NCBI RefSeq assembly: GCF_002887815.1
Contig: NZ_PDHO01000002.1
Span: forward strand, 371,474 to 435,473
Direction: 5' to 3'
Origin: Mycobacterium sp. ENV421
GTDB lineage: Bacteria > Actinomycetota > Actinomycetes > Mycobacteriales > Mycobacteriaceae
DNA length: 64,000 nt
Shown here: one piece after another, positions 15,879 through 27,227 of the stretch
Layout of the letters: each line of letters opens with the position of its first letter
How positions within the stretch are numbered: the stretch's first letter is position 1
Program-made: the position numbers and the translations under genes
The notes under the pieces: generated by a model
What the model saw: the letters and a program-made list of their open reading frames with translations, nothing else
What the model was told of the DNA's origin: nothing
Database searches by the model: none

Positions 15879-18053
15879 TCAGAGGATGTAGAGCATCTCC
15901 TGGTAGGTGGGCAGCGGCCAGAGGTCGTCGGCAACAAGGCTTTCCAACGTGTCCGCGGCCGCACGCACCGCATCCATCAGCGGCAGCAAGCTCGCCGCGT
16001 GCTCGGCCTCCTCCTTCGCGGTATCGCCGCCGTGTGCACCCAGCGCTTCCTTGAGTGCGGCCAACGCGGCGGTCAGCTCCGAAATCGGCGTGGACACGGT
16101 CTCCAGCAAGGTGGTGTCCGCCTCCACCCCGGCCGCTTTCAGCGCCGCGACGTTCTGCGCCAACTCGGTCTGGTATCGAACGGCCGCAGGCAGGATCACG
16201 GTCGAGCCCATCTCGAGGGTCAACTTGGCTTCGACGCTGACCGTCAGGGCATATGTCTCGTACCGGACCTCTTCGCGGCTGTGCAGCTCCCGGGCGTTGA
16301 AGACCCCGTACCGCTCGAAGACCTCGATCGCCTCCGGTGTCACCAGCTGCGGAATGGCATCGAGTGTCGTCTTGAGATTCGGCAGGCCGCGCTCGGCCGC
16401 CTCGATCTGCCAGTTCTCCGAGTAACCGTCGCCGTTGAACACGACTGCACCGTGCTCGGTGATGATCTCGGTGAGCAGCTTCTGCACCGCCTCGTCGAAG
16501 CTCTCGCCGCCTGCGACGGCCGTCTCCAGCACGGTGGCCATGTAGTCGAGCGAATCGGCCATGATGGTGTTGAGGATGATCATCGGGACATTGATCGTCT
16601 GCCCCGAGCCTGGCGCGCGGAACTCGAATCGGTTGCCGGTGAACGCAAATGGGCTGGTCCGGTTTCGGTCGCCCGGATCGGTCGGCAGCTCGGGCAGCGT
16701 GTCGACACCGATGTGCATGACGCCCTTGCCCTTTGACGAGGTGGCCGCTCCCTTGGCGATCTGCTCGAACACGTCGGCCAGCTGAGCGCCGAGGAAGATC
16801 GAGATGATGGCCGGCGGTGCCTCGTTCGCGCCAAGTCGGTGATCGTTGGTGGCCGAGGCCACGGAGACCCTGAGCAGCCCACCGAACTTGTGCACGGCAC
16901 GGATCACTGCGGCACAGAACACCAGGAACTGGGCGTTCTCATGTGGGGTATCACCCGGCACCAGCAGACTGCCGAATTGAGCGTTGCCCATCGAGAAGTT
17001 GACGTGCTTGCCAGAACCATTGACACCGGCGAACGGCTTCTCGTGGAACAGGCACTCCATGCCGTGCTTCTTGGCGATGTTGCGGAACGTCGTCATCAGC
17101 AGCTGCTGGTGGTCGGCCGCGATATTGGCCCGCTCGAACATCGGCGCGATCTCGAACTGGCCTGGAGCGACCTCGTTGTGGCGGGTCTTGGCCGGGATGC
17201 CGAGCTTGAACAGCTCTCGCTCGGTGTCCATCATGAACGCCAGCACCCGGTCGGGAATGGCGCCGAAGTAGTGGTCGTCGAATTCCTGACCCTTGGGCGG
17301 TTTCGCACCGAACAGCGTGCGGCCGGCGTTGATCAAGTCGGGACGAGCCAGGAAGAAGTGCCGGTCGACCAGGAAGTACTCCTGCTCAGGGCCGCAGAAC
17401 GACACGATGTGATCGAAATCCTTGTGGCCGAACAACTTCAGGATTCGCTCAGCCTGTGCACCCATCGCCTGCTGGCTACGCAGCAGCGGGGTCTTGAAAT
17501 CGAGCGCCTCACCGGTCATCGACACGAACACGGTCGGGATGCACAGGGTGTTGCCGTTCGGGTTCTCCAGAATGTAGGCCGGGCTGGTGACGTCCCAGCC
17601 GGTATACCCGCGCGCCTCGAACGTGCTGCGCAGACCGCCCGACGGGAAGCTCGATGCGTCGGGCTCGCCCTGAATCAGGGTCTTGCCTGCAAATTCGGCG
17701 AGTGTCGCGCCGTCGCTCACCGGCTCCAGGAAGCTGTCGTGCTTTTCGGCGGTGAGACCGGTCATCGGGTAGAAGACGTGCGCGTAGTGGGTCGCGCCCT
17801 TCGACAATGCCCAGTCCTTCATCACCGAGGCGACGGCGTCGGCGACAGCCGGATCGAGCTTCGCGCCCTTCTCGATGGTCGCGACGACCGACTTGTAAAC
17901 CGATTTAGGCAGCCGAAGCCGCATTTCGGCCAGGGTGAAGACGTTGGCGCCGAAGATCTCGCCTGGCGCTTCGCCCGGATCGAAGCTGAAAGGGGGAGGC
18001 TCGTACGCCTCGACATTGACGATCGCCTGAAGGCGGGCCGCGTTACCGCTCAA
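15879..18053 (-). CDS. Glutamine synthetase type III
   Basis: A 724-residue GSIII enzyme, much longer than GSI (about 470). Recognisable are [35 protein letters not shown] (Glu metal ligands), [32 protein letters not shown] and [12 protein letters not shown] of the ATP/glutamate sites. It makes glutamine from glutamate, ammonia and ATP. A TTG start preceded by GAGGA gives the family N-terminus ([10 protein letters not shown]); an ATG seven codons upstream is the alternative. It is monocistronic with an AT-rich upstream region containing an inverted repeat. Type III enzymes are uncommon in actinobacteria, so it is likely a secondary GS or an acquisition. Confidence 0.93.
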   Translation of the reverse strand: MSGNAARLQAIVNVEAYEPPPFSFDPGEAPGEIFGANVFTLAEMRLRLPKSVYKSVVATIEKGAKLDPAVADAVASVMKDWALSKGATHYAHVFYPMTGLTAEKHDSFLEPVSDGATLAEFAGKTLIQGEPDASSFPSGGLRSTFEARGYTGWDVTSPAYILENPNGNTLCIPTVFVSMTGEALDFKTPLLRSQQAMGAQAERILKLFGHKDFDHIVSFCGPEQEYFLVDRHFFLARPDLINAGRTLFGAKPPKGQEFDDHYFGAIPDRVLAFMMDTERELFKLGIPAKTRHNEVAPGQFEIAPMFERANIAADHQQLLMTTFRNIAKKHGMECLFHEKPFAGVNGSGKHVNFSMGNAQFGSLLVPGDTPHENAQFLVFCAAVIRAVHKFGGLLRVSVASATNDHRLGANEAPPAIISIFLGAQLADVFEQIAKGAATSSKGKGVMHIGVDTLPELPTDPGDRNRTSPFAFTGNRFEFRAPGSGQTINVPMIILNTIMADSLDYMATVLETAVAGGESFDEAVQKLLTEIITEHGAVVFNGDGYSENWQIEAAERGLPNLKTTLDAIPQLVTPEAIEVFERYGVFNARELHSREEVRYETYALTVSVEAKLTLEMGSTVILPAAVRYQTELAQNVAALKAAGVEADTTLLETVSTPISELTAALAALKEALGAHGGDTAKEEAEHAASLLPLMDAVRAAADTLESLVADDLWPLPTYQEMLYIL

Positions 18054-18193
18054 CTGTCTTTCCTCTGCACCCAAGACGCCCCCGTCTGCTCGCGGGCGTG
18101 TGACCGGCCCACGTTAGGTCGCTTCCATGCCGATCTCGTTACGCCTGCGTCAACGACAGAATGCGGCCTGATCCGCAACAACTATCCGCAAAC

Positions 18194-18222
18194 TGAACCT
18201 GGGCAAACAAATGCCAGGTTCA
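18194..18222. promoter_or_regulatory. Inverted repeat upstream of glutamine synthetase III
   Basis: TGAACCTGG and CCAGGTTCA form a perfect 9-bp inverted repeat around an 11-nt A-rich spacer, about 140 nt before the GS start and 128 nt before the divergent exported-protein gene. It could be an operator or a leader hairpin. It does not look like a GlnR box. The surrounding 18180-18300 stretch is unusually AT-rich for this genome. Confidence 0.4.
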
Positions 18223-18349
18223 ACTGGTATTTATGCACGTAGATCAGCTAAAAAAGAAATATTGACGAGTTGCCAAATTTTTGTTCAGCAAGGAATGACA
18301 CGTCGTATACCTGGTACAGGGAGATTTGAATTCAACTTCGGGGGTAGTC

Positions 18350-19300
18350 ATGCTTCGATCAACCGTCATCGCACCGTTAGCCGTATGTGTCGTCGTGGCG
18401 GTGGCGCCGTCACTCGATGCGCACGGTTCGCCGATCTCACCGACGGCCCCGCAGACGACCGTGTTCGAACTCACCAGCCTGGATAGCGCTGCATGGAACA
18501 ACGTTCAGCCGGGCTCGGCGGCTGCGGCCCCCGGGGTGTCGATACCCTTCGGCCTGCCACAGGTTTTGGCGATCATGACGGCGCTGGCCGCGTTCAACCC
18601 AGACGCTGCCGCGACGATGCAGTTCATCAACACCGAGTTGCTCGATCAACTGGCGCAAGGCACGCCGCTGGGCGAGGCAATGGTCAATGTCAGCCTGCTC
18701 CTGTCCCCGCCGACCGGCGGCGACCTGAGCTCACCGCTGTCGGGGATACTGACTCAGATCGGCCCGGTGATTGCGTTGGCTGCCACCGTGATCGGCGGTG
18801 CGTTCACGGTTCTCGCGGCCATTCCCGAAGCGGCGTTACCAGTCGTCGGGGCGGTGGTGGATGCCTTCATCAAGACCGCCGCCGCAGGGGGTTCGGATGG
18901 ATTCGGGGCGGCCGTGCAAGCCGGCATCACTGAGGTGGTGACCGCCGCAGCCAAGGGCATCGCCATGATGGTCGACGTCGTCAGGAATGTGCTGCAGTCC
19001 ATCTCGGCCACCCTCACCGGCGGATCCTCCTCGGCAGCCGTGGCCCCGGCCGCAGCCCGGGCCCTCCGCACTCCGAACGGCCTCCCGGCAGCCGGCGACA
19101 CCACCAAGGTCGACGCAAGCACCACGCGCGCCACCGCCTACGCCACGTCGGCGCGAGGCGTCGCGGGAGCCCGACCCGGGCACTCGTCTCCCGCCGCGCC
19201 GTCCGCCACAGCCACCGCCAACCGCCGGCCCAGCGATTCGCCTCGAGCACGCGACACCCGCCCGACGGGCAGCAAGGGGACCGCCAAGTCCGCCCGTTAG
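18350..19300 (+). CDS. Exported protein of unknown function with basic low-complexity tail
   Basis: I do not recognise a family. The 316 residues begin with a signal peptide (LRSTVIAPLAVCVVVAVAP, ending near HGS). A middle part has amphipathic helices and a long hydrophobic stretch (IGPVIALAATVIGGAFTVLA), and the last 100 residues are Ala/Pro/Thr/Arg-rich and positively charged. GGGGG sits 6 nt before this ATG, and an upstream in-frame start gives no signal peptide. It resembles the exported protein at 28.4 kb in layout. It may be envelope-associated; nothing else can be said. Confidence 0.7.
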   Translation: MLRSTVIAPLAVCVVVAVAPSLDAHGSPISPTAPQTTVFELTSLDSAAWNNVQPGSAAAAPGVSIPFGLPQVLAIMTALAAFNPDAAATMQFINTELLDQLAQGTPLGEAMVNVSLLLSPPTGGDLSSPLSGILTQIGPVIALAATVIGGAFTVLAAIPEAALPVVGAVVDAFIKTAAAGGSDGFGAAVQAGITEVVTAAAKGIAMMVDVVRNVLQSISATLTGGSSSAAVAPAAARALRTPNGLPAAGDTTKVDASTTRATAYATSARGVAGARPGHSSPAAPSATATANRRPSDSPRARDTRPTGSKGTAKSAR

Positions 19301-19323
19301 TGTCGGCGGCCGGCACGGCGGCC

Positions 19324-19329
19324 TAGATT
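19324..19329 (+). promoter_or_regulatory. -10 element for a leaderless fdhF-like mRNA
   Basis: TAGATT ends 7 nt before the ATG, which puts the transcript start at the start codon. The short intergenic gap leaves no room for a Shine-Dalgarno at normal spacing. Confidence 0.45.
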
Positions 19330-19336
19330 TGAGGGT

Positions 19337-21679
19337 ATGAGCACCGGCCGCGACATCCCCGCCGACTATGACGAACGAGCCGTCAACGTCAGCGAGCGCA
19401 AAGACGAGGCCGCCGGGGTGAAGGCCGTGGTGGTCACCATGCAGCGCGCCCTGGAGCAGATGGGTCCGGTCCGAACCCTGTCCACCCTGGCACGGATCAA
19501 CCAACGCCACGGCTTCGACTGTCCCGGGTGCGCGTGGCCCGAGGAACACGACAATCGTAAGCTCGCCGAGTTCTGCGAGAACGGCGCCAAAGCGGTGGCC
19601 GAGGAGGCCACCAAGCGCCGGGTCACCCCGGAGTTCTTCGCCCGCCATTCGGTGGCCGAGCTGGCCGCCAAGCCCGAGTACTGGCTGTCCCAGCAGGGGC
19701 GGCTCACTCACCCGATGGTCCTTCGCCCCGGTGCGCAGCACTACACCCCGATCGGGTGGGACGACGCCTACCAGCTGATCGCCGACCACCTCACCGGCCT
19801 GGCATCCCCGGACGAGGCCGTCTTCTACACCTCCGGCCGCACCAGCAACGAGGCCGCGTTCCTCTACCAGTTGCTGGTGCGCAGCTTCGGCACCAACAAC
19901 CTGCCGGACTGCTCCAACATGTGCCACGAATCATCAGGCACCGCGCTGATCGACTCCATCGGCGTCGGCAAGGGCTCGGTGACCGTCGACGACATCGAGC
20001 ACGCCGACGTGATCGTGATCGCCGGGCAGAATCCCGGCACCAACCATCCGCGGATGCTGTACGTGCTGGAGAAGGCGAAAGCCAACGGCGCCAAGATCAT
20101 CGCCGTCAATCCGCTCCCCGAGGCGGGCCTCATCCGATTCAAGGATCCGCAGAAGGTCCACGGGGTGGTCGGGCATGGTGTGCCGATCGCCGACGAGTTC
20201 GTCCAGATTCGCCTGGGGGGTGACCTCGGCCTGTTCAAGGGGCTGGGCCGGCTGCTGGTGGAGGCCGACGACCGCGCCCCCGGCAGTGTGATCGACCGCG
20301 AATTCGTCGACGCGCACTGCCACGGATTCGACGAGTATCTCGCCGAGGCCCGCTCGGTCGACCTCGACACCGTCACCGACGCCACCGGTATCGACCGCGC
20401 GCAGCTCGACCGGGTCGCCGGCATGCTCGCGGCGTCGCAGCGGACGATCGTGTGCTGGGCGATGGGTATCACCCAGCACACCCACGCCGTCGCGACGATC
20501 GCCGAGATGACCAACCTGCTGTTGCTGCGCGGCATGATCGGAAAGCCCGGCGCCGGGGTATGCCCGGTGCGTGGTCACTCCAATGTTCAGGGCGACCGCA
20601 CGATGGGGATCTGGGAGAAGGCGCCCGAGCCGTTCCTTGCCGCGCTCGACACCCGATTCGGCATCGCCAGTCCCCGCAAGCACGGCTTCGACACCGTCGA
20701 CGCGATCCGGGCGATGCGCGACGGCCGGGCTTCGGTGTTCCTCGCGATGGGCGGCAACTTCGCCTCGGCCACCCCGGACACCGCGGTCACCGAGTCGGCG
20801 CTGAGCACCTGCGCGCTGACCGTGCAGATCTCGACCAAGCTCAATCGCAGCCACGTGGTGCACGGGCGCACGGCATTGATCCTGCCCACCCTGGGCCGCA
20901 CCGACCGCGACCTGGTGAACGGTCACAAACAAGTTGTCTCGGTTGAAGATTCGATGTCGATGGTGCACCTGTCGCGCGGTAGCCTGACACCGCCCAGCGA
21001 CCAGGTCCGCAGCGAGGTCGCGATCATCTGCCAGCTGGCCCGCACCGTGCTGGGTGCCGATCACCCGGTCCCGTGGGAGAGCTTCGCCGCCGACTACGAC
21101 ACGATCCGCGACGCGATCGCCGAGGTGGTGCCGGGCTGCGCCGACTACAACACCCGGGTGCGTCAGCCCGATGGCTTCCAATTGCCGCATCCGCCAAGGG
21201 ATTCCCGTGAATTCCCGACCGTCACGGGCAAAGCGAACTTCGCGGTGAACCCGATGCAGTGGGTGCCGGTACCGCCGGGGCGGCTGGTGCTGCAGACACT
21301 GCGCAGCCACGACCAGTACAACACCACCATCTACGGTCTGGACGACCGCTACCGCGGCGTCAAGGGCGGGCGCCGTGTCGTGTTCGTCAACCCAACCGAC
21401 ATCGAGTCCCTCGGCCTCGCCGAAGGCGACCGCGTCGACCTGGTGTCGGAGTTCACCGACGGCGCGGGCCAGTTGCAGGAGCGCCGCGCCAAGGACTTCC
21501 TGGTGGTGCCCTACTCCACGCCGGTCGGTAACGCCGCCGCCTACTACCCCGAGACCAACCCCCTCGTACCCCTGGATCACGTTGCCGCCCGGTCGAATAC
21601 GCCGGTGTCGAAGGCGGTCGTCATCCGGCTGGAACCAGGTGGCCAGAACCCCGAGAAAGGCGCAGCATGGGCCGGGTGA
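19337..21679 (+). CDS. Molybdopterin oxidoreductase, FdhF/YdeP family (formate dehydrogenase-like)
   Basis: A 780-residue bis-MGD-type catalytic subunit. An early [11 protein letters not shown] lies where other members bind an iron-sulfur cluster; a full four-Cys motif is not seen, as expected for the YdeP type. [52 protein letters not shown] and [26 protein letters not shown] are typical cofactor-binding segments. It may oxidise formate or act in acid or redox stress; the electron acceptor is not encoded nearby. It overlaps fdhD by 13 nt, so the sulfur-insertion chaperone is coupled to it. Confidence 0.9.
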   Translation: MSTGRDIPADYDERAVNVSERKDEAAGVKAVVVTMQRALEQMGPVRTLSTLARINQRHGFDCPGCAWPEEHDNRKLAEFCENGAKAVAEEATKRRVTPEFFARHSVAELAAKPEYWLSQQGRLTHPMVLRPGAQHYTPIGWDDAYQLIADHLTGLASPDEAVFYTSGRTSNEAAFLYQLLVRSFGTNNLPDCSNMCHESSGTALIDSIGVGKGSVTVDDIEHADVIVIAGQNPGTNHPRMLYVLEKAKANGAKIIAVNPLPEAGLIRFKDPQKVHGVVGHGVPIADEFVQIRLGGDLGLFKGLGRLLVEADDRAPGSVIDREFVDAHCHGFDEYLAEARSVDLDTVTDATGIDRAQLDRVAGMLAASQRTIVCWAMGITQHTHAVATIAEMTNLLLLRGMIGKPGAGVCPVRGHSNVQGDRTMGIWEKAPEPFLAALDTRFGIASPRKHGFDTVDAIRAMRDGRASVFLAMGGNFASATPDTAVTESALSTCALTVQISTKLNRSHVVHGRTALILPTLGRTDRDLVNGHKQVVSVEDSMSMVHLSRGSLTPPSDQVRSEVAIICQLARTVLGADHPVPWESFAADYDTIRDAIAEVVPGCADYNTRVRQPDGFQLPHPPRDSREFPTVTGKANFAVNPMQWVPVPPGRLVLQTLRSHDQYNTTIYGLDDRYRGVKGGRRVVFVNPTDIESLGLAEGDRVDLVSEFTDGAGQLQERRAKDFLVVPYSTPVGNAAAYYPETNPLVPLDHVAARSNTPVSKAVVIRLEPGGQNPEKGAAWAG

Positions 21680-22491
21680 CCGCGCGGCGACGGGCCAGTC
21701 ACGTCTACGACGGCACTGCCACCGAGCGTCCGGAGACGCTGGTGGTCGAGGAGCCGCTGGAGATCCGGGTGAACGGGACCCCGCTGACGGTCACCATGCG
21801 CACACCGGGATCCGATGTCGAACTGGCGCAGGGCTTCTTGCTGACCGAAGGACTCATCGCCCATCGCGACGACGTGCTCACCGTGCGGTATTGCCGCGGC
21901 GCGGAGGCCGACGGGGTGAACACCTACAACGTCCTCGACGTGACGCTGCGCCCCGGCGTACCGATGCCGGACGTCGACGTGACCCGAAACTTCTACACCA
22001 CCTCCTCGTGCGGGGTGTGCGGCAAGGCTTCGATCGACGCGGTGCGACTCACCAGCCAGCACTCCCCCGGCGACGACCCGGCGACGGTCCAGGCTTCGGT
22101 ATTGACCGCGATGCCGGACCAACTGCGCTCGGCGCAAAAGGTTTTCGCCAGCACCGGCGGACTGCACGGGGCGGCGCTGTTCACGACGGGCGGCGCGCTG
22201 CTCGCCGTACGCGAGGACGTCGGTCGCCACAATGCCGTCGACAAGGTCATCGGGTGGGCTCTGGAAGCCAAGCACATCCCGCTCAGTGCCACGGTGCTGC
22301 TGGTCAGCGGCCGCGCGTCGTTCGAGCTGACCCAGAAGGCGGTTATGGCCGGCATTCCGGTGCTGGCCGCGGTGTCCGCGCCTTCCTCACTGGCCGTCGA
22401 CCTCGCCACCCAATCGGGCCTGACGCTGGTCGCGTTCCTGCGTGGGGAATCGATGAACGTCTACAGTCGGGCCGACCGCATCCGCCACTGA
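21667..22491 (+). CDS. fdhD: FdhD, sulfurtransferase for formate dehydrogenase
   Basis: A 274-residue FdhD protein. The [12 protein letters not shown] segment near residue 115 contains the conserved CxxC that relays sulfur from the IscS-type desulfurase to the molybdenum cofactor. [17 protein letters not shown] and [15 protein letters not shown] are conserved. It starts inside the last codons of the oxidoreductase, and its presence supports that enzyme being formate-dehydrogenase-like. Confidence 0.95.
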   Translation: MGRVTARRRASHVYDGTATERPETLVVEEPLEIRVNGTPLTVTMRTPGSDVELAQGFLLTEGLIAHRDDVLTVRYCRGAEADGVNTYNVLDVTLRPGVPMPDVDVTRNFYTTSSCGVCGKASIDAVRLTSQHSPGDDPATVQASVLTAMPDQLRSAQKVFASTGGLHGAALFTTGGALLAVREDVGRHNAVDKVIGWALEAKHIPLSATVLLVSGRASFELTQKAVMAGIPVLAAVSAPSSLAVDLATQSGLTLVAFLRGESMNVYSRADRIRH

Positions 22492-22498
22492 CCGTGGG

Positions 22499-22768
22499 TC
22501 AGTTGTTCCCCGGAATCGCCGTCGGCGGCGGCGGGGCCTTCACCGTCGGCGAGAAGCTGTTGGGTCCGCCACCGTCCGAGCCCTTTTCCGTCGGCGAGGG
22601 CGGCGCAGGCACGCTGCTGCTGACCGGCGTGGTGGTGGTGGTGGTCGTCGTCGGCGTGCTGGTCGTCGGCGCAGGCTTCTCGTTGGAACTACAGGCCGTG
22701 GTGATACCCAGCAGGCCAACAGTGACGGCTACCGCGGCCACCGCGGACCGGTGGCGGAGTCTCTTCAT
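22499..22768 (-). CDS. Small Pro/Thr-rich lipoprotein
   Basis: An 89-residue exported protein. It has a basic start (KRLRHR), a hydrophobic core and a lipobox-like GITTAC with Cys26, followed by a low-complexity tail with a run of eight Thr and many Pro and Ser, likely glycosylated or wall-spanning. No enzymatic domain is visible. It converges on fdhD with a 7-nt gap and is 18 nt upstream of the clpX stop, so it is transcribed toward fdhD. Function unknown. Confidence 0.65.
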   Translation of the reverse strand: MKRLRHRSAVAAVAVTVGLLGITTACSSNEKPAPTTSTPTTTTTTTTPVSSSVPAPPSPTEKGSDGGGPNSFSPTVKAPPPPTAIPGNN

Positions 22769-22786
22769 GTAGAAACCGTACGACGC

Positions 22787-24067
22787 CTAAGCGGACTTGT
22801 CGCGGCGCTCGGGGCGCGCAGGCTTGCGCGGCACGATCGTCGGCAGGACGTTGTCCTGGACGGTCTCCTTGGTCACCACGACCTTGGCGACGTCATCGCG
22901 GCTGGGGATGTCGTACATCACCGGCAGCAGGACTTCTTCCATGATCGCGCGCAGACCGCGGGCACCGGTGCCGCGATGGATCGCCTGATCGGCGATGGCG
23001 TCGAGGGCGTCGTCGGCGAATTCGAGCTCGACACCGTCCATCTCGAACAACCGGGTGTACTGCTTGACCAAGGCGTTCTTCGGCTGGGACAGGATCTGCA
23101 CCAACGATTCCTTGTCCAGGTTCGTCACCGAGGCCACCACCGGCAGACGACCGATGAACTCCGGGATCAGCCCGAACTTGATCAGATCCTCGGGCATCAC
23201 CTCGGCGAAGTGGTCCTGGGTGTCGATCTCGGCCTTGGACTTCACCTCGGCGCCGAAGCCCAGACCGCGCTTGCCGACACGGTCGGAGACGATCTTCTCC
23301 AGCCCGGCGAACGCACCCGCAACGATGAACAGCACGTTGGTGGTGTCGATCTGGATGAACTCCTGGTGCGGATGCTTGCGGCCACCCTGCGGCGGAACCG
23401 ATGCCTGCGTGCCCTCGAGGATCTTCAGCAATGCCTGCTGGACACCCTCGCCGGACACGTCGCGCGTGATCGACGGGTTCTCACTCTTGCGAGCGATCTT
23501 GTCGACCTCGTCGATGTAGATGATGCCGGTCTCGGCGCGCTTCACGTCGTAATCGGCGGCCTGGATCAGCTTGAGGAGAATGTTCTCGACGTCCTCGCCC
23601 ACATATCCGGCTTCGGTCAGCGCGGTGGCATCGGCGATCGCGAACGGCACGTTGAGCATCTTGGCCAGCGTCTGCGCCAGGTAGGTCTTTCCGCAGCCGG
23701 TGGGGCCGAGCATCAGGATGTTGGACTTGGCCAGCTCGACCGGCTCGGCGCGGGAGTCACGGTGTTTCTCCTGTGCCTGGATCCGCTTGTAGTGGTTGTA
23801 GACGGCGACAGCCAGCGTGCGCTTGGCGGTGTCCTGCCCGATGACGTAGTTCTCCAGGAACTCGCGGATCTCGGCCGGCTTGGGCAGCTCATCGAGTTTG
23901 ACGTCGTCGGCGTCGGCCAACTCCTCTTCGATGATCTCGTTGCAGAGGTCGATGCACTCGTCGCAGATGTAGACGCCCGGACCCGCTATGAGCTTCTTCA
24001 CCTGCTTCTGACTCTTACCGCAGAACGAGCACTTCAGCAGGTCACCGCCGTCTCCGATACGCGCCAT
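22787..24067 (-). CDS. clpX: ATP-dependent Clp protease ATP-binding subunit ClpX
   Basis: A 426-residue AAA+ unfoldase. The N-terminal zinc-binding domain has CSFCGKSQ and CDECIDLC (four Cys), followed by Walker A GPTGCGKT near residue 120, Walker [11 protein letters not shown], sensor regions and the [13 protein letters not shown]-domain. It unfolds tagged substrates and feeds them to the ClpP1P2 peptidase. It is separated from clpP2 by 336 nt, so it probably has its own promoter. Confidence 0.97.
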   Translation of the reverse strand: MARIGDGGDLLKCSFCGKSQKQVKKLIAGPGVYICDECIDLCNEIIEEELADADDVKLDELPKPAEIREFLENYVIGQDTAKRTLAVAVYNHYKRIQAQEKHRDSRAEPVELAKSNILMLGPTGCGKTYLAQTLAKMLNVPFAIADATALTEAGYVGEDVENILLKLIQAADYDVKRAETGIIYIDEVDKIARKSENPSITRDVSGEGVQQALLKILEGTQASVPPQGGRKHPHQEFIQIDTTNVLFIVAGAFAGLEKIVSDRVGKRGLGFGAEVKSKAEIDTQDHFAEVMPEDLIKFGLIPEFIGRLPVVASVTNLDKESLVQILSQPKNALVKQYTRLFEMDGVELEFADDALDAIADQAIHRGTGARGLRAIMEEVLLPVMYDIPSRDDVAKVVVTKETVQDNVLPTIVPRKPARPERRDKSA

Positions 24068-24403
24068 GGTGGTGGGGTCCTACTTTCCTTCGCCGGGTCT
24101 TCGATCGTTGCTATCAAGTCCGCGTTGGGCTCTGTCCCGACGCTACCCGCTTGCTCCGCCGCGGTGCGACAGATAAAGACGAATCGCGCCAGTGGTATTC
24201 GTGCGTGATGGTGAACATATCCCCTGACACCGCTCTCGTCGCCTCGGAACGTTTTGGCGTGTCGCCGCTGTTACCAAACCGAGAGGCACGCGGCTGCGCT
24301 ACCCGTGCAGTGTCGTCGAGGCGTTCGCCGAACGCCGCGACCCGACGGGCCGCGGCGGGCGCGAACATCGGATGCCGCCGGGTGGGCCCGGCAGCCACCG
24401 TCA
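24068..24403 (-). other. Gap between clpP2 and clpX, no convincing gene
   Basis: In M. tuberculosis this position holds two genes (Rv2458, Rv2459, from memory); here they are absent. The stretch should contain the clpX promoter. A minus-strand frame of 96 codons begins with an ATG overlapping the clpP2 stop (TGATG) and ends at 24114; it has Arg/Ala-rich composition and no recognisable domain, so I do not call it a gene. Confidence 0.5.
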
Positions 24404-25051
24404 TCAAGCGTTCTGAGCCGAGAGCTTCCGGTACTCCAGGACCGTGTCGATGATCCCGTACTCCTTGGCGTCGGCCGCGGTGAGGATCTTGTCGCGGTCG
24501 GTGTCCTTGCGGATCACAGCCGGATCCTTGCCGGTGTGGCGGGCCAGCGTCTCTTCCATCAGGGTCCGCATCCGCTCGATCTCGGCGGCCTGGATCTCCA
24601 GGTCGGAGAACTGGCCCTGGATGACCCCGCCCAGCGACGGCTGGTGGATGAGCACGCGGGCGTTGGGCAGCGCGAGGCGCTTGCCCGGGGTGCCCGCGGC
24701 CAGCAGAACCGCGGCAGCCGAGGCGGCCTGCCCCAGGCACACCGTCTGGATGTCGGCGCGGACGTACTGCATGGTGTCGTAGATCGCCATCAGCGAGGTG
24801 AACGAGCCACCCGGTGAGTTGATGTACATGGTGATGTCGCGGTCGGGATCCAGCGACTCCAGCACCAACAGTTGGGCCATGATGTCGTTGGCCGAGGCGT
24901 CGTCGACCTGAACACCCAGGAAGATGATGCGTTCCTCGAACAGCTTGTTGTAGGGGTTGGATTCCTTGACGCCCCAGCTGGAGTGTTCGACGAACGACGG
25001 CAGGATGTAGCGGCCCTGCGGCGTGAGCCGCGCGTCAGTGTAATCAGGCAT
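24404..25051 (-). CDS. clpP2: Clp protease proteolytic subunit ClpP2
   Basis: A 215-residue serine peptidase subunit. The nucleophile Ser is in [14 protein letters not shown], the His in [13 protein letters not shown], and [16 protein letters not shown] forms the oxyanion region. The ATG chosen has GGAG 6 nt upstream and overlaps the end of clpP1 by 8 nt. It assembles with ClpP1 into the mixed tetradecamer that ClpX or ClpC1 feeds; both are essential in mycobacteria. Confidence 0.97.
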   Translation of the reverse strand: MPDYTDARLTPQGRYILPSFVEHSSWGVKESNPYNKLFEERIIFLGVQVDDASANDIMAQLLVLESLDPDRDITMYINSPGGSFTSLMAIYDTMQYVRADIQTVCLGQAASAAAVLLAAGTPGKRLALPNARVLIHQPSLGGVIQGQFSDLEIQAAEIERMRTLMEETLARHTGKDPAVIRKDTDRDKILTAADAKEYGIIDTVLEYRKLSAQNA

Positions 25052-25640
25052 TGGTCGCTCCATTGAAGTTCGCGTGGGTGATGATGTGGTCGACGAAGCC
25101 GTACTCCAGCGCTTCCTGAGCCGTGAACCAGCGGTCACGGTCCGAGTCGGCCTCGATGCGCTCGATCGTCTGGCCGGTGAACTCAGCGTTGAGCCGGAAC
25201 ATCTCCCTCTTGATGAGCGCGAACTGCTCAGCCTGGATGGCGATGTCGGCCGCACCGCCGGTGATCCCGCCCAACGGCTGGTGCATGAGGATGCGGGCGT
25301 GCGGCAGCGCGTAGCGCTTGCCCTTGGTGCCCGCCGCGAGCAGGAACTCACCCATCGACGCGGCCATGCCCATCGCGTAGGTGGCGACGTCGCACGGCGC
25401 GAGCACCATGGTGTCGTAGATCGCCATGCCGGCGCTGATCGAGCCGCCCGGCGAGTTGATGTAGAGGTTGATGTCCTTCGTCGGATCCTCGGCGGCCAGC
25501 AGAAGGATCTGCGCGCACAACCGGTTGGCGATGTCGTCATCGACCTGGGACCCCAGGAAGATGATGCGCTCGGCGAGCAATCGCTCGTACACCGAGTCAG
25601 TGAGGTTCAGCCCTGGCGCGCCCGAACGCATATGAGTCAC
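25044..25640 (-). CDS. clpP1: Clp protease proteolytic subunit ClpP1
   Basis: A 198-residue ClpP. Catalytic Ser is in [14 protein letters not shown], His in [11 protein letters not shown], and the oxyanion loop is [10 protein letters not shown]. It starts at GTG; an in-frame ATG lies three codons downstream. It forms an operon with clpP2 by an 8-nt overlap. Confidence 0.97.
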   Translation of the reverse strand: MTHMRSGAPGLNLTDSVYERLLAERIIFLGSQVDDDIANRLCAQILLLAAEDPTKDINLYINSPGGSISAGMAIYDTMVLAPCDVATYAMGMAASMGEFLLAAGTKGKRYALPHARILMHQPLGGITGGAADIAIQAEQFALIKREMFRLNAEFTGQTIERIEADSDRDRWFTAQEALEYGFVDHIITHANFNGATNA

Positions 25641-25698
25641 GACTTGATACCTGCTTTCTACGGCTTTGTTCTACCCGACCCTAACGAACCCACGGCGG

Positions 25699-25722
25699 AG
25701 CGCACTCCCGGGAGAGTGCGCT
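25699..25722 (-). terminator. Hairpin terminator after tig
   Basis: AGCGCACTC and GAGTGCGCT form a perfect 9-bp stem with a 6-nt loop, 14 nt beyond the tig stop on the minus strand. It lacks a U-tract, as is common in mycobacteria, and separates tig from clpP1. Confidence 0.6.
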
Positions 25723-25735
25723 TTCGCTGTCGGCG

Positions 25736-27175
25736 TTATTCGGACTTCTCGGCTTCCTGCTCAACGTTCTTCTCGATGGCCTCGGCGTCTTCGGCGACCT
25801 CGTCGATGTCGACGTCGTCGGCGTCGGCCACCACTTCGTCGTCCTCGGCTCCGGCCGGCGGGCCGAAGAACTCGGCGGTGTCGACGACGTTGCCCTCGCT
25901 GTCCGTGACGGTGGCCGCCTCGACCACCGCGGCGACGGTCAGGCCACGGCGCACGTCGGCGAACATCGCAGGCAGCTGGTTGTTCTGCTGCAGGATCTGC
26001 AGCAGCTGCGCCGGCTCGATGCCGTACTGCCGCGACATCAGCACCAGCCGCTCGGTCAGATCGTTCTGACCGACCTGGATGTCGAGGTCGTCGGCGATCG
26101 CGTCCATGAGCAGCTGCGTCTTGACGGCCTTCTCGGCGGCCTCACGGGTTTCGGCGTCGAACTTCTCTCGCGAGCTGCCCTCGGCTTCGAGCGTCTCCGC
26201 GAACTTGTCCTCGTCATGGTCGAGACCGTGGATCGCGTTGTGCACGGTCTGGTCGACCTGGGCCTGCACGATGGCCTCGGGCAACGGGACCTCGGTCTTC
26301 TTCAGCAGCAACTCGAGGGCGTTGTCGCGAATCTTCTCGGCCTGCTGAATGCGCTTGACGCGCTTGACCTGCTCGACGAGGTTCTCGCGCAGCTCATCGA
26401 TGGTGTCGAATTCGCTTGCCAACTGGGCGAATTCGTCGTCGGCCTCGGGAAGCTCGCGCTCCTTGATCGACTTGACGGTGACGGTGACCTCGGCATCGGC
26501 GCCCGCGTGCTCGCCGGCGGCCAGCTTGGTGGTGAAGACCTTCGACTCCCCCTCGGACAGCCCGACGATGGCGTCATCGAGACCGTCGATCAGCTGACCG
26601 GAACCCACCTCGTGGGACAGACCTTCGGTGGCGGCGTCGGGAAGCTCTTCGCCGTTGACGGTGGCCGACAGATCGATCGACACGAAGTCGCCGGTCTGGG
26701 CGGGCCGCTCGACGCCCTTGAGGGTGCCGAAGCGGGCGCGCAGCGACTCCAGTTCGGCGTCGACTTCCTCGTCGTTGATCTCGATCGCCTCGACCTCGAT
26801 CTTGAGCGCGCTCAGATCAGGGAGTTCGATCTCGGGTCGCACGTCGACCTCGGCGGTGAACACCAGTTCCTCGCCGTCCTCGATCTTGGTGACCTCGATC
26901 TCGGGCTGGCCCAGCGGCGTCACCTCGGTGGCGGTGACGGCTTCGCTGTAGCGGCTGGGCAGCGCGTCGTTGACGACCTGCTCCAGCACCGCGCCGCGGC
27001 CGATACGGGCCTCGAGCAGCTTGGCCGGCGCCTTGCCGGGGCGGAAGCCGGGCAGTCGGACCTGCTTGGCGAGTTCCTTGTAGGCCCGGTCGAAGTCGGG
27101 CTGCAATTCCGTGAAGGGCACCTCCACATTGATGCGAACCCGGGTCGGGCTCAACTTCTCGACGGTGCTCTTCAC
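25736..27175 (-). CDS. tig: Trigger factor
   Basis: A 479-residue ribosome-associated chaperone. The N-terminal ribosome-binding domain has the signature [17 protein letters not shown], the middle PPIase domain follows ([20 protein letters not shown]), and the C-terminal helical domain ends in a long acidic tail. The frame remains open upstream through the tRNA, but GAGGAG lies 7 nt before this GTG, which gives the family N-terminus. It folds nascent chains and is next to clpP1P2, as in other mycobacteria. Confidence 0.97.
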   Translation of the reverse strand: MKSTVEKLSPTRVRINVEVPFTELQPDFDRAYKELAKQVRLPGFRPGKAPAKLLEARIGRGAVLEQVVNDALPSRYSEAVTATEVTPLGQPEIEVTKIEDGEELVFTAEVDVRPEIELPDLSALKIEVEAIEINDEEVDAELESLRARFGTLKGVERPAQTGDFVSIDLSATVNGEELPDAATEGLSHEVGSGQLIDGLDDAIVGLSEGESKVFTTKLAAGEHAGADAEVTVTVKSIKERELPEADDEFAQLASEFDTIDELRENLVEQVKRVKRIQQAEKIRDNALELLLKKTEVPLPEAIVQAQVDQTVHNAIHGLDHDEDKFAETLEAEGSSREKFDAETREAAEKAVKTQLLMDAIADDLDIQVGQNDLTERLVLMSRQYGIEPAQLLQILQQNNQLPAMFADVRRGLTVAAVVEAATVTDSEGNVVDTAEFFGPPAGAEDDEVVADADDVDIDEVAEDAEAIEKNVEQEAEKSE

Positions 27176-27227
27176 GGCTGTACTCCTCGGTTCAGTCTTG
27201 TTCTCGTGCGGGACTTCGTTGGGCGTG

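Noticed and set aside
19934..21580. Open minus-strand frame of 548 codons
   Set aside because: It lies opposite the fdhF-like gene, has the His/Arg/Val-rich look of an antisense GC-codon shadow, and has no domain or ribosome site.
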